A stretch of 64,000 bases of DNA, from the NCBI GenBank assembly GCA_903832085.1, contig CAIKZZ010000008.1, positions 40,258-104,257 of the forward strand, in the 5' to 3' direction. Positions 52,824 through 61,906 of the stretch are shown here, piece after piece (position 1 is the first letter of the stretch; each line of letters begins with the position of its first letter). The position numbers and the translations under genes were made by a program. Below the pieces are notes generated by a model, which was given only the letters and a program-made list of their open reading frames with translations, had not been told where the DNA came from and made no database searches. Origin of the DNA: an uncultured Pseudomonadota bacterium (GTDB lineage: Bacteria > Pseudomonadota > Gammaproteobacteria > Steroidobacterales > Steroidobacteraceae).

Positions 52824-54089
52824 CTAGCGAATCAAAATGGCGCGAAAGTCATTCACATTCGTGCGGGTGGGTCCCGTAATCAATAGATCATCGAGTGCGG
52901 CAAAGAACGTATAAGCGTCGTTGTTAAGCAGATAGTTACGGACATTAAGGCCCAATGAGCTTGCTCGCAGCAAGGTATCTGGCGCGATCTGCGCTCCTGC
53001 GTTGTCTTCAGTACCATCAATGCCATCAGTATCGGCGGCGAGCGCGTGGACACCACTCAGCCCATCAAGGTCGATTGCGAGACTTAATAAAAACTCTGCG
53101 TTACGGCCACCTCGCCCAGAGCCAGAGACGGTTACCGTAGTTTCACCACCGGACAATAAAACACATGGGCTTCCTACAGGTTCACCTTGAAGAACTACTT
53201 GGCGAGCAATTTTTGCATGGTCCAAAGCAACATCTCGCGCTTCGCCTTCAAGACTGTCTCCGAGTATCCAAGGAGTCACCCCGTGTTTTCGCGCAACGCA
53301 CGCGGCAGCTTCTAAAGATGTCTGTGGTGACGCAATTAGGATATTAGAAACACGTTCTAGACGGACATCATTAGGCCGGATTGGCGCCCCCTCACCACGC
53401 TGTAAATTCCGCCGGACCGAGACCGGTACGGCAACTTGATAGCGAACGAGGATGGCCAAAGCTTCTGCACTAGTGGTCAGGTCAGCGACCGTGGGCCCTG
53501 ACGCGATGATCGAGAGTTCATCACCCGGCACGTCGGAGATGATTAGCGATACCACTTGAGATGGCGCACACCGTGCGGCGAGCTTACCCCCCTGTAGCTG
53601 AGACAAGTGCTTACGCACACAATTCATTTCGCGAATCGTCGCTCCAGAAGTGAGCAACGACCGTGTCACTGCCTGCAGATCAGCAAGAGAAATCCCAAGG
53701 GTGGGCAATGCCAGCAAGGCGGAGCCCCCACCGGATAACAAGCACACCACAAGATCATCAGATGTCAAACCGGTTACTAACGACGCAATGCGCGTGGCGG
53801 CTCTAAAGCCAGACTCATCGGGCACAGGATGCCCCGCCTCAATGACCTCGATATGACGTGTTGGTACTGCATGCCCGTAGCGGGTAATGACTAGCCCTTC
53901 GACCGGAGCCTGCCAGTGGGCCTCAAATGCTGCAGCCATTGCGGCTGCGGCTTTACCTGCTCCAATCACAATCGTACGGCCTCGAGGCTTAAAGATAGGC
54001 ATCGCAGCTGCCACCAAATCGGCAGGATCCGCCGCTGCAACGGCCGCGTGGAACAATTCCCTTAACAACAACCTATCGCTAACAGCCAC
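52824..54089 (-). CDS. Glycerate 2-kinase (MOFRL/DUF4147 family)
   Basis: 421 residues. Start is GTG with GGAGGA close upstream. N-terminal DUF4147 domain: IVIGAGKAAAAMAAAF, VCLLSGGGSALLALP, and IREMNCVRKHLSQLQGGKLA; C-terminal MOFRL domain: LSGGETTVTVSGSGRGGRNAEFLLSLA and ALAADTDGIDGTEDNAGA. The family phosphorylates D-glycerate to 2-phosphoglycerate; some members are annotated as hydroxypyruvate reductase TtuD. Divergent from the hydroxyacid dehydrogenase that could make the glycerate. Confidence 0.93.
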   Translation of the reverse strand: MAVSDRLLLRELFHAAVAAADPADLVAAAMPIFKPRGRTIVIGAGKAAAAMAAAFEAHWQAPVEGLVITRYGHAVPTRHIEVIEAGHPVPDESGFRAATRIASLVTGLTSDDLVVCLLSGGGSALLALPTLGISLADLQAVTRSLLTSGATIREMNCVRKHLSQLQGGKLAARCAPSQVVSLIISDVPGDELSIIASGPTVADLTTSAEALAILVRYQVAVPVSVRRNLQRGEGAPIRPNDVRLERVSNILIASPQTSLEAAACVARKHGVTPWILGDSLEGEARDVALDHAKIARQVVLQGEPVGSPCVLLSGGETTVTVSGSGRGGRNAEFLLSLAIDLDGLSGVHALAADTDGIDGTEDNAGAQIAPDTLLRASSLGLNVRNYLLNNDAYTFFAALDDLLITGPTRTNVNDFRAILIR

Positions 54090-54365
54090 GCATCCTCCGG
54101 ACTACACAAGCAGCGTCTTAATATAGTGAGTTACAGTCCTTTCACTATCATCGCAACCTAGACCACAATTAGACAGGTGCACGTGTTAATAAAATTGCAT
54201 ACACCGACAGATGGGTACTTTAAAATGACGGTATCGCAAAGTACACCATCGTGTGCTGCGTAGGTCGCACATGCTAGCTTGAGCTCGGATTACGGTTACC
54301 ACACACTCATCCATGGCAGCATATAAAATCACTTGCCCAAACTCATGGCCAGCCTAGGCGTTTCT

Positions 54366-55313
54366 ATGACACACCGAGTCGTATTTTTAGACCGAGAATC
54401 CTTACCAGTTCGGTTCACTGCACCTCAATGCGCGGTGCAATACACCGAATATGCTCAGACCCAGCCCGACACATTGCTGCAAAGACTAGCAACAGCAACA
54501 ATCGCTATAACAAATAAGGTGCCCTTATCCGGCGCAGTGCTCGCTCAGCTTCCGCAAATAAAACTGATTGCTCTCGCTGCTACAGGCTATAACTGCATAG
54601 ACACGGCATTCTGCAAAGAACACGCGATTGCTGTGGTCAATATCCGCGACTATGCGACACACACGGTGCCTGAACACGTCTTTTCTCTCATACTTGCCCT
54701 TAGACGAAACCTGTTGGCCTACCAAACTGCTATACGCGATGGACAATGGCAGCGCGCGACACAGTTTTGTTTTTTTGATGGCGAAATTCACGACCTACAC
54801 GGCTCGGTACTCGGCTTAATCGGCTTTGGATCTATTGGTAGGGCTGTCGCAAGCATCGCCTCTGCGTTTGGCATGCGCGTTATCTTTTTCGACCCTACTC
54901 ACCCTGCAGACGATCGCTCCCGGTCACTCGCCGATGTGCTTACAACAGCGGATATCATTTCTCTACACTGTCCGCTAACGCAAGCAACGCTCAACCTAAT
55001 TAGCGAACCTCAACTTCGCCTAATGAAGCGCAACGCACTGATTATTAATACGGCTCGTGGTGGCTTGGTCGACGAAACTGCGCTTGCAAAAGCTCTTACA
55101 CAGGGATGGATAGGCGGTGCGGGCTTTGATGTGCTCACCACCGAACCCCCGCGCGCAGGGCATGCGCTACTCGATCTACAACTACCTAACCTGCTTATAA
55201 CGCCCCATATCGCCTGGGCTTCCGTTGAGGCCATGGAGGGGCTAGCAGACCAATTGACTCGAAACATTGATGCATGGGCTTCAGGGACGCCGCGAAACGT
55301 GGTCGTGCTTTAA
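54366..55313 (+). CDS. D-2-hydroxyacid dehydrogenase, hydroxypyruvate reductase type
   Basis: 315 residues from the ATG at 54366, where homology starts (MTHRVVFLDRESL); the track's TTG lies 11 codons earlier. NAD-binding GLIGFGSIGRAVA, catalytic Arg in INTARGGLVDE, Glu in TTEPPRAG and His in ITPHIAWAS. It resembles glycerate dehydrogenases, which reduce hydroxypyruvate to D-glycerate. The divergent glycerate 2-kinase supports that reading. The 276-base spacer (54090-54365) holds no gene and probably contains both promoters. The stop overlaps that of the converging TorF-like gene. Confidence 0.9.
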   Translation: MTHRVVFLDRESLPVRFTAPQCAVQYTEYAQTQPDTLLQRLATATIAITNKVPLSGAVLAQLPQIKLIALAATGYNCIDTAFCKEHAIAVVNIRDYATHTVPEHVFSLILALRRNLLAYQTAIRDGQWQRATQFCFFDGEIHDLHGSVLGLIGFGSIGRAVASIASAFGMRVIFFDPTHPADDRSRSLADVLTTADIISLHCPLTQATLNLISEPQLRLMKRNALIINTARGGLVDETALAKALTQGWIGGAGFDVLTTEPPRAGHALLDLQLPNLLITPHIAWASVEAMEGLADQLTRNIDAWASGTPRNVVVL

Positions 55314-56035
55314 AAACTTTTTGTCATTTTTAACGTCACTTTTGTAGAGCAGCGTGATTCATGAATGCACTGTGCATATGTTATCGACGTGTCAGTAACC
55401 TGCAGGGAAACAGCCATACCTGCAAACGGTTTAGAGACTGAGACAAGCCACGTCATGTAATCTGGATAAATAAACGCGCGATTATTCTCCACGGTCACGT
55501 AGCCAATTCGCGCGCTACTAGTAATCTGGTGCGGAAAAACAATATCTGCGCCACCGGAGATGAATAATCCTTTGCCAGAGGCAAAAAAGTAATTTGGTGA
55601 AAGGTACGTCTCAAGTACCGGCACAACAGGTCCTGAACCCCAACTTATTTTGCTGCCTATTTCTGCAAAGTTGGAGTGCAGTGCTGGGTCTGCACCCGGG
55701 TAATCGTAATAGTACAGGCTAAGATCATAGTTGAATGCGCCGTGATGGGAGCGATACCCCACCGTCGCGTCTAGCTCTGCGTTCATCCCAAAATAGCGAA
55801 TCTTCGCAGCATACCCGTCGACATATATACCGCTGGGCAAGGACCACTCAAGCCCGAGCTGTGGGGACGGGGGACCATCGGATATATCAAAACCACGTGA
55901 AACGTAATGAGTTGCAACAGAGGCTTGGGTTACGACAGACGCCGCTGACGGAGCCTGCTCCTGCGCTAAAGCACGCCGCTCTATAGCTACACTAGCCATG
56001 ATGATTAACAGGGGCAGACTTCTATGGGCGTTCAC
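55310..56035 (-). CDS. TorF family putative porin (TIGR02001-like)
   Basis: 241 residues with a GTG start; an ATG at 55999 is a weaker choice because it shortens the signal. Signal region up to RRALAQEQ, then ATHYVSRGFDISDGPPSPQLGLEWSLPSGIYVDGYAAKI, the repeated tyrosine and glycine pattern of this small outer-membrane beta-barrel family. Ends LKMTKSF with the aromatic terminus of barrel proteins. Transport substrate unknown. It is divergent from the Nramp-like gene across 211 bases without a gene. Confidence 0.85.
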   Translation of the reverse strand: MNAHRSLPLLIIMASVAIERRALAQEQAPSAASVVTQASVATHYVSRGFDISDGPPSPQLGLEWSLPSGIYVDGYAAKIRYFGMNAELDATVGYRSHHGAFNYDLSLYYYDYPGADPALHSNFAEIGSKISWGSGPVVPVLETYLSPNYFFASGKGLFISGGADIVFPHQITSSARIGYVTVENNRAFIYPDYMTWLVSVSKPFAGMAVSLQVTDTSITYAQCIHESRCSTKVTLKMTKSF

Positions 56036-56246
56036 ACTGCATTATTGGACAGCGCTAGTTCACGGTCAACGATCATCTTGCCGCGCCCGATACAACAGCC
56101 CCACCTGGAGTTTGACAAATAGTGAACTCGAGGCGTTGCTGCGTGCGACACTTGGGACCCCACCAGACAAGCAACTGCGTAGCTGGTAATCCGACTATGG
56201 ATTGGTAGACATACATGCTTCCTAAAAATGCAATGGCCCGCTCCTA

Positions 56247-57563
56247 ATGACAAACCCAAAACGAGCGGTCGATGCGCTGGGCGACTTCCCTGTTCGGCCT
56301 TCTATCTGGGTACGGCTAGTGACGCGACCTTTATCCAAAATCGGCCCTGGTTTGATCACCGGCGTTGCAGATGATGATCCTAGCGGTATTGCCACCTACT
56401 CTCAGGCCGGTGCGCAATTTGGATTGAATATGCTTTGGACAATGCCGCTGGCATTTCCACTGATGGCGGTCATACAAGCCATGTGTGCAAAACTTGGGCG
56501 CGTGACGGGTCAAGGTCTCGCCGCTAACATAAAAGACTCGTTTTCGCCCACTGTGCTACGCATGCTGGTAGCGCTGCTTGTCTTAGCAAATACACTAAAC
56601 ATAGCAGCTGATATTGCTGCTATGGGCGAGGTAGGCGAACTGATCACACATGTGAATCGCCACTTCCTGACATTGGTCTTTGCGCTGGCTATGCTTGCAC
56701 TTCAGATCTATGTGCCATATCGACACTACGTCGTGTTTCTCAAATGGTTGAGTCTGTCTTTGCTAGCCTATGTGGGAGTGCTATTCACCATCAATGTGCC
56801 ATGGCACGAAGTGATAACGCGCACTATATTCCCTTCGTTTCGATTCACGGCTGAAGCCGCGACTGTAATTGTAGCCGTGCTTGGCACAACGATCAGCCCT
56901 TATCTTTTTTTCTGGCAGGCATCAGAGGAAGTTGAGGATATGCTGCGAAAGCCAAACACAAAGGCATTGCGCGCAGATGCATGTGACGCACCAGCAGAAT
57001 TGCGGCGTATCGAGCTCGACACGTGGAGCGGTATGTTTTATTCAAATATCACTGCCTATTTTATCATTTTGGTTACTGGGCTCACGTTACACGCGTCCGG
57101 CATCTCGAGCATAGACACAGCGGCCGACGCTGCTTTGGCTTTACGACCACTCGCTGGGAATTTTGCGTTCGCTCTTTTTGGGGCTGGCATCATCGGTGTC
57201 GGCCTTATTGGAGTTCCAGTACTCGCGGGTTCCGCAGCGTACGCTGTTGCGGAAACGATGGGCTGGCGCTGGAGCTTAGAATATAAGGCCCCACAGGCGC
57301 GCGGCTTTTACGCGACGATCGGGCTTTGCATGATAGCGGCGCTCGCAATTCAGTCGTCGCCCATCAGTCCGATGAAAGCGCTTTTCTGGAGCGCAGTCAT
57401 TAATGGCATTGTTGCGGTTCCTCTAATCGTCATTATTCTTCTATTGGTTTCTCGCCGATCCGTCATGGGCGAGTATGCCAGCGGCTGGTTTGCACTGACG
57501 ATAGGCTGGCTAACAGCAGCCACAATGGCCGTAGCAGCGATTCGTATGCTGCTGCCAGGCTAG
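56247..57563 (+). CDS. Nramp-related membrane transporter
   Basis: 438 residues, about 11 membrane helices. The Nramp fold is clear: KIGPGLITGVADDDPSGIATYSQAGAQFG in helix 1. Canonical Mn/Fe transporters have DPGN in helix 1 and MPH in helix 6; here the sites read DPSG (44-47) and TTISPYLFFWQ. The metal-binding Asn and Met are therefore missing, so the substrate is probably not the usual Mn2+ or Fe2+. Other segments (TGQGLAANI, GVGLIGVPVLAGSAAYAVAETMGW) fit a distinct Nramp subfamily common in proteobacteria. Confidence 0.88.
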   Translation: MTNPKRAVDALGDFPVRPSIWVRLVTRPLSKIGPGLITGVADDDPSGIATYSQAGAQFGLNMLWTMPLAFPLMAVIQAMCAKLGRVTGQGLAANIKDSFSPTVLRMLVALLVLANTLNIAADIAAMGEVGELITHVNRHFLTLVFALAMLALQIYVPYRHYVVFLKWLSLSLLAYVGVLFTINVPWHEVITRTIFPSFRFTAEAATVIVAVLGTTISPYLFFWQASEEVEDMLRKPNTKALRADACDAPAELRRIELDTWSGMFYSNITAYFIILVTGLTLHASGISSIDTAADAALALRPLAGNFAFALFGAGIIGVGLIGVPVLAGSAAYAVAETMGWRWSLEYKAPQARGFYATIGLCMIAALAIQSSPISPMKALFWSAVINGIVAVPLIVIILLLVSRRSVMGEYASGWFALTIGWLTAATMAVAAIRMLLPG

Positions 57564-57699
57564 ACAAAGACCCGACACGTCTGTCGGCTGCTCAAAGCCC
57601 GCACTAGGGAATTCCCTGATAGGAGTAGCGGCATATGCGGATGCTCATAACGCGCAGACACTGTAGATTAAAATCTCTCATACGCAATTGGGATATTCT

Positions 57700-58002
57700 A
57701 TGAACACTGGAACGATGACCAAATTGATGGAGGACATGCACACTGTTGTTGCAGATGCTGAGTCATTGCTCGAGGCAACGGCGCACGATGCAACGGAGCG
57801 TGCTCGAGCGGCTCGCGAGATGGCGACACTCTCCATTGGCAAGGCCCGAACCGCATTATCTGACTTTGAAGAGTCACTGAAAGCGCGAGCAAAAGCTGCG
57901 GCTCATGAGACCGATCAGTACGTACATGACAATCCATGGAAGTCGATTGGCATCGTGGGTGCCGTCGGCGTGCTTGTAGGACTTCTGCTCGGCCGGCGTT
58001 AA
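57700..58002 (+). CDS. YqjD/ElaB-like (DUF883) membrane protein
   Basis: 100 residues from the ATG at 57700, four codons after the track's TTG. Long amphipathic helix (LMEDMHTVVADAESLLEATAHDATERARAAREMATLSIGKARTALSDFEESLKARAKAAAHETDQYVHDNPWKSIGIVGAVGVLVGLLLGRR). The YVHDNPWKSIGI motif and the glycine-rich C-terminal membrane anchor are characteristic of YqjD, ElaB and YgaM, inner-membrane proteins linked to ribosome binding in stationary phase. First of three genes. Confidence 0.93.
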   Translation: MNTGTMTKLMEDMHTVVADAESLLEATAHDATERARAAREMATLSIGKARTALSDFEESLKARAKAAAHETDQYVHDNPWKSIGIVGAVGVLVGLLLGRR

Positions 58003-58003
58003 G

Positions 58004-58387
58004 GTGAACACAACTCCTGATACTGGGGTTGTCAAAGAACTGCGTCACGCATGCGCCAACGCAATTGACATGCTTAAAACGCGGGTGGCTCTATGTGCTA
58101 TAGAGACAGAGCAACACGTGTGGCATCTACTGACCTTGATGTGGATTGGATTTGCGACGCTAACAAGCATAGCGCTCGCTCTCATGCTCTTCACACTATT
58201 ATTCATTATTATGTTGTGGGATAGATCTCACCTCTTAGCCATAGGAACGGCTGCGTGCTTTTTCACGCTGCTTAGCATCGGATTGGTCACAGTATTATTA
58301 CAGAGGCTCGTGAGGCAACCACATTGGCTTTCGGCAACAACACTAGAACTACAGAAAGACTCGGAAGCACTACGAGATCATTCGTGA
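58004..58387 (+). CDS. YqjE-like phage-holin-superfamily membrane protein
   Basis: 127 residues; GTG start one base after the YqjD-like stop. Two predicted membrane helices: HLLTLMWIGFATLTSIALALMLFTLLFIIML and LLAIGTAACFFTLLSIGLVTVLLQRLV. Matches the YqjE family that accompanies yqjD in many bacteria. Its exact function is unknown; a membrane stress role is inferred from the neighbours. Confidence 0.85.
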   Translation: MNTTPDTGVVKELRHACANAIDMLKTRVALCAIETEQHVWHLLTLMWIGFATLTSIALALMLFTLLFIIMLWDRSHLLAIGTAACFFTLLSIGLVTVLLQRLVRQPHWLSATTLELQKDSEALRDHS

Positions 58388-58698
58388 CATCTAAACACTA
58401 TTTGCAAGTGCAGCGGCTTTTAATGCAAAAGCATAGCGCCTGCTTGCGATACGAAATGGCTCACACGCTGACGAATGTCGCTGGTAAATTATCAGTAGTA
58501 GAGCGCCTAGTGTCTCTCGCAAAGTCAGCAACGGGTCGCCCAGCCCTCTTAGTTGCTTTAGCGACGTTGGTCCTCGCACGAAACCGCCATAGCCGATGGG
58601 TTGTAAAATATGCTGCGATCGCTGTGCCATTGTGGCCTTTACTCAGAGCATTCTGGCAAAGGTCTGGATCGGCCCCCGCTAAACATGAAGGCGTTTAG
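58384..58698 (+). CDS. YqjK-like protein
   Basis: 104 residues from the GTG at 58384, which overlaps the YqjE-like stop as GTGA; the track's start 20 codons earlier lies inside the yqjE-like gene. N-terminal half is basic and helical, C-terminal half has a hydrophobic stretch (ALLVALATLVLARNRHSRWVVKYAAIAVPLWPLL). Assigned as YqjK mostly by position in the yqjD-yqjE-yqjK order. Function unknown. Confidence 0.65.
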   Translation: MTSKHYLQVQRLLMQKHSACLRYEMAHTLTNVAGKLSVVERLVSLAKSATGRPALLVALATLVLARNRHSRWVVKYAAIAVPLWPLLRAFWQRSGSAPAKHEGV

Positions 58699-58732
58699 CA
58701 GTCGCGGCAGCGTTGATCATGTGCGATAAGTT

Positions 58733-59536
58733 TTAGAGAAACCTGAACGCCAACACCGTTACGCCAGCAAAAACGGACCACTGTGGCGAGGCGGCTGTGA
58801 GGCCACGGGCGACGCCAAAATCCCAACACACGCTGCGTGATGATGTGTAACTTGCAGCCAGCAAGATTTGCCGCGTTTGTTCCGCACCAGCCTGTGAGGT
58901 CCCTGATAGCTCGCCGGCAAGCGCCCATGATCGAGGTAGGGTGCGTGATACAGCAGCAACCCACCGATTCTGCTCCTGTCCCTGCGCTGGCGCCGCAACG
59001 CCTAAACGTGTCACTGCATAATTTAAATCGACGTGGTAGGTCTCGCTGAGGTCCGCGCTATAGATGCTATTGATGGTGTAATCTGTCCGCCCACTAACGC
59101 TTTGGAACGGCTCTTTCGCAGTCGGCGTGCCTATCTGCAATTCCATGCCGAAAGCCGATCGATCGTTAATAGAAAATCGGCGTTTGAGCACAAACGACGT
59201 ATCTCCGAGTCCATACGATCTGTTTCCGTTATCGAGGAAGGCTGCAACTGCGGCCTCGCCATCGACCCGTATGCCCCAATCCGGGCTAAACGCAAGCTTG
59301 AGTGAATATGGCAAAGACTGCCGTCTGTTCAGCCCTGCCCCGGTCGTGATCCAACCCGACTCTATTTCAAGCCACCCTGGAGCGGATAGGGCCGCTGGCG
59401 TCGACACGGTCGGTCGGTAAGGAGTAACGGTCGGCGCATCGTCAGCAATATCCTCGGCAAGAGCAGCCGCGGCTGCGGCCACCAGTGCCCAAGCGCACAG
59501 CAGACATCCGACCAGAATAGTCGCGCGATTAGACAC
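58733..59536 (-). CDS. Outer-membrane beta-barrel 'transporter' family protein
   Basis: 267 residues; GTG start with AGGTGA upstream. Signal peptide MSNRATILVGCLLCAWALVAAAAAALAED. The rest alternates strands in the manner of the phenol-degradation-meta-pathway (Phenol_MetA_deg-like) outer-membrane family: WLEIESGWITTGAG, SLKLAFSPDWGIRVDGE, GLGDTSFVLKRRF, FSINDRSAFGMELQIGTPTA, and a terminal TVLAFRFL. Substrate unknown. Divergent from glnK across a 406-base spacer. Confidence 0.8.
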   Translation of the reverse strand: MSNRATILVGCLLCAWALVAAAAAALAEDIADDAPTVTPYRPTVSTPAALSAPGWLEIESGWITTGAGLNRRQSLPYSLKLAFSPDWGIRVDGEAAVAAFLDNGNRSYGLGDTSFVLKRRFSINDRSAFGMELQIGTPTAKEPFQSVSGRTDYTINSIYSADLSETYHVDLNYAVTRLGVAAPAQGQEQNRWVAAVSRTLPRSWALAGELSGTSQAGAEQTRQILLAASYTSSRSVCWDFGVARGLTAASPQWSVFAGVTVLAFRFL

Positions 59537-59856
59537 GTTTCACCTAATGGGGAGAGCTTCAAAACAGCACCTCAGAGGTTACCCCTACAGCACAGGAAAA
59601 CGCGACCAAGATCAAAGTGATTGCAATGAGCGCGCGCAACGACAACCGCACTACTATGGTGCGCTGACGGCAAATTCGCTCTTAATCAGTCCAACCGGCC
59701 CTAGGACAAAGCAGGATTCAGCCTACACAGAGAAAGGACGGTCAATGTGAGCGGGCGATTTAGAGAAGTTTAAAAACAATTCTTTTCAATGAGTTACCTC
59801 ATTTGTTGATCGACAGCTGCCACCTAAAAATATTTTTTGCACCACATCACTTTTAG

Positions 59857-59872
59857 TTGGCACGGAACTTGC
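59857..59872 (+). promoter_or_regulatory. Sigma-54 promoter of glnK-amtB
   Basis: TTGGCAC-N5-TTGC: the -24 GG and -12 GC elements (59858-59863 TGGCAC, 59869-59872 TTGC) match the RpoN consensus with correct spacing. It lies about 70 bases before glnK, as expected for a nitrogen-regulated operon activated by NtrC. A TGCACCA half-site at 59838 could be a partial NtrC site but is too close to be sure. The rest of the 59537-59942 spacer shows no gene. Confidence 0.9.
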
Positions 59873-59889
59873 TTGTTTTAAGTAAGCAA

Positions 59890-59912
59890 GCTGCCTTTTC
59901 GATAAAGGCAGC
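59890..59912 (+). promoter_or_regulatory. Terminator-like hairpin in the glnK leader
   Basis: Perfect 9-bp stem GCTGCCTTT / AAAGGCAGC with a 5-base loop, followed by CGTGTTTTTA, lying between the sigma-54 promoter and the glnK start. It looks like a weak intrinsic terminator, so it may work as an attenuator or as a 5' mRNA stabiliser. Confidence 0.5.
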
Positions 59913-59942
59913 CGTGTTTTTAAAGTTCAGGAGGGTCGATGC

Positions 59943-60281
59943 ATGAAGTACGTCACCGCATTTATCAAGCCGCATAAGCTCGACGAAGTACGAGAGGCAC
60001 TACAGGAAGTCGGGGTGTCTGGGCTTTCTGTGACTGAAATTCGCGGTTTTGGTCGGCAGAAAGGCCATAAGGAAATCTATCGGGGTGCCGAATACAAAGT
60101 TGAGTTCGTTGCCAAGATAAAGATCGAGACGGCAGTCAGGAGTGACCTCGTTGAACAAGTGGTTGAAGCCGTCACCAAAGCCGCTCACACCGGAACCATC
60201 GGTGATGGCAAGGTCTTTGTGTGGGACCTAGAGCAAGCGGTCCGCGTTCGGACCGGCGAAAAAGACGGTAATGCACTCTGA
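59943..60281 (+). CDS. glnK: Nitrogen regulatory protein P-II, GlnK type
   Basis: 112 residues, standard for P-II, with AGGAGG before ATG. Sequence signatures: MKYVTAFIKPHKLDEVREAL, VTEIRGFGRQKGHKEIYRGAEYKVEF with the uridylylated Tyr51 of the T-loop, and TGTIGDGKVFVWDLEQAVRVRTGE. It senses ATP/ADP and 2-oxoglutarate and blocks AmtB when nitrogen is plentiful. Called GlnK rather than GlnB because amtB follows 12 bases later. Confidence 0.95.
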   Translation: MKYVTAFIKPHKLDEVREALQEVGVSGLSVTEIRGFGRQKGHKEIYRGAEYKVEFVAKIKIETAVRSDLVEQVVEAVTKAAHTGTIGDGKVFVWDLEQAVRVRTGEKDGNAL

Positions 60282-60293
60282 AGGAAGATAACT

Positions 60294-61775
60294 ATGTACA
60301 AACTCTTGCTCTCTATAATGCTAGCCACCGTGCTAGCGACTGGACTGGGCCACGGCACAGCATCGGCACAGGAATCTGCCGCAACCACAGCCACTGAATC
60401 ACCGGCCGGCACAGCGCCACCCGCCAGCGCCGCCACTGAAGTTGCGACCCCGGCACCAACAGCCCCGCTGTTGGTCTCCACAGCTACCATCTCTGCTGGT
60501 GATACCGCGTGGATGCTGACGTCCACGGCGCTGGTCTTGCTCATGACAGTGCCAGGCCTTGCGCTTTTTTACGCCGGTATGGTGCGCAAGAAAAACGTTC
60601 TATCCACTCTGATGCAGAGCTTTGCAATCACCTGTGTCGCTACCCTACTTTGGTGGCTCATTGGTTACTCGTGGGCGTTCACACCAGGCAATGGTTTTTT
60701 GGGCGGTAACAGTCGCTTTCTGATGAACGGTATGACCTTCATGTTTGCGGCTAAACAACTGACCGTCTCTCACCTTGCGCTGACAATTCCCGAGACCGTC
60801 TATTCAATGTTTCAGATGACATTTGCCATTATCACGCCCGCATTGATCTGTGGCGCGTTTGCAGAGCGCATGAAGTTCTCTGCAATGCTCATTTTTATGT
60901 CTGTATGGTCGTTAGTCGTTTATGCGCCAATCGCGCACTGGGTATGGGAGCCAAGTGGTTGGCTCGCAGCCCGTGGCATTTTAGATTACGCCGGTGGCAC
61001 TGTCGTACACATCAATGCGGGCATCGCGGCTCTCGTTTGTGCACTAGTACTCGGCAAACGAGTTGGCTATGGCCGTGAGGCAATGCCACCTCATAACCTC
61101 GTACTCACGGTCATCGGCGCTTCACTGCTCTGGGTCGGTTGGTTTGGGTTTAATGCTGGATCCGCCGTTGCCGCCGATGGACGTGCTGGCATGGCGATGA
61201 TGGCCACACAGGTTGCCACGGCAGCAGCGGCGATGAGTTGGATGTTCGCAGAATGGATTTTCAAACATGGTCTACTCAACTGGCGCAGCCGCACTCGCGC
61301 CCCGTCTGATGAGGACGGCAATGCCAATGCGCGGGTATTTCAGGGAAAACCTTCTGTACTTGGAATCGCCTCAGGAGCGGTCGCAGGACTCGTCGCCATT
61401 ACCCCAGCGTCAGGCTTTGTAGGCCCCACAGGGGCGGCAATCATCGGTTTGATCGCCGGCATCGTGTGTTATGTGTCTGCGACCTCACTGAAACAACTAC
61501 TCGGGTACGACGACTCACTAGATGCTTTTGGCGTGCACTGCGTTGGAGGAATCGTGGGTGCACTTTTGACAGGCGTATTGAGTCAAAAAGAAATCTCTGG
61601 CTTGGACGCATCTTTCACAACCCAACTACTTGGTGTCTCTGTCACTCTGATTTATAGCGGTACGATGAGCTTTATCATTCTCAAAGTAATCGACTGGACA
61701 GTGGGCTTACGTGTATCTATTGAAGAAGAACGCGAAGGCCTTGACGTCGCCCTGCATGGCGAGCGTATCGAATAA
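60294..61775 (+). CDS. amtB: Ammonium transporter AmtB
   Basis: 493 residues with AAGGAAG before ATG. Signal peptide and an Ala/Thr-rich linker (about residues 20-60), then 11 membrane helices of the Amt family: DTAWMLTSTALVLLMTVPGLALFYAGMVRKKNVLS, HWVWEPSGWLA, DYAGGTVVHINAGIAAL (twin-His pore first His) and FGVHCVGGIVGALLTG (second His). It carries NH4+/NH3 across the inner membrane; regulated by GlnK. Confidence 0.97.
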   Translation: MYKLLLSIMLATVLATGLGHGTASAQESAATTATESPAGTAPPASAATEVATPAPTAPLLVSTATISAGDTAWMLTSTALVLLMTVPGLALFYAGMVRKKNVLSTLMQSFAITCVATLLWWLIGYSWAFTPGNGFLGGNSRFLMNGMTFMFAAKQLTVSHLALTIPETVYSMFQMTFAIITPALICGAFAERMKFSAMLIFMSVWSLVVYAPIAHWVWEPSGWLAARGILDYAGGTVVHINAGIAALVCALVLGKRVGYGREAMPPHNLVLTVIGASLLWVGWFGFNAGSAVAADGRAGMAMMATQVATAAAAMSWMFAEWIFKHGLLNWRSRTRAPSDEDGNANARVFQGKPSVLGIASGAVAGLVAITPASGFVGPTGAAIIGLIAGIVCYVSATSLKQLLGYDDSLDAFGVHCVGGIVGALLTGVLSQKEISGLDASFTTQLLGVSVTLIYSGTMSFIILKVIDWTVGLRVSIEEEREGLDVALHGERIE

Positions 61776-61789
61776 CGGATGTGCCCAAA

Positions 61790-61818
61790 GGGGTGTTGGC
61801 GTCTTCAGCCAACACCCC
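61790..61818 (+). terminator. Terminator hairpin after amtB
   Basis: Perfect 11-bp stem GGGGTGTTGGC / GCCAACACCCC with a 7-base loop 14 bases after the amtB stop. A second smaller hairpin (GCCGCC-ACA-GGCGGC, about 61822-61837) follows directly. T run is absent. Confidence 0.75.
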
Positions 61819-61906
61819 GTAGCCGCCACAGGCGGCGGCTCACCATAACGTTGAGATCGTCGCCAACTACAGACAGTCGTCCGTGATATTTTTTCAGGAA
61901 TTCAAA

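Noticed and set aside
57572-57587. CCGACA/TGTCGG hairpin after the Nramp-like gene as a terminator
   Set aside because: Only six base pairs and no T run; too weak to list.
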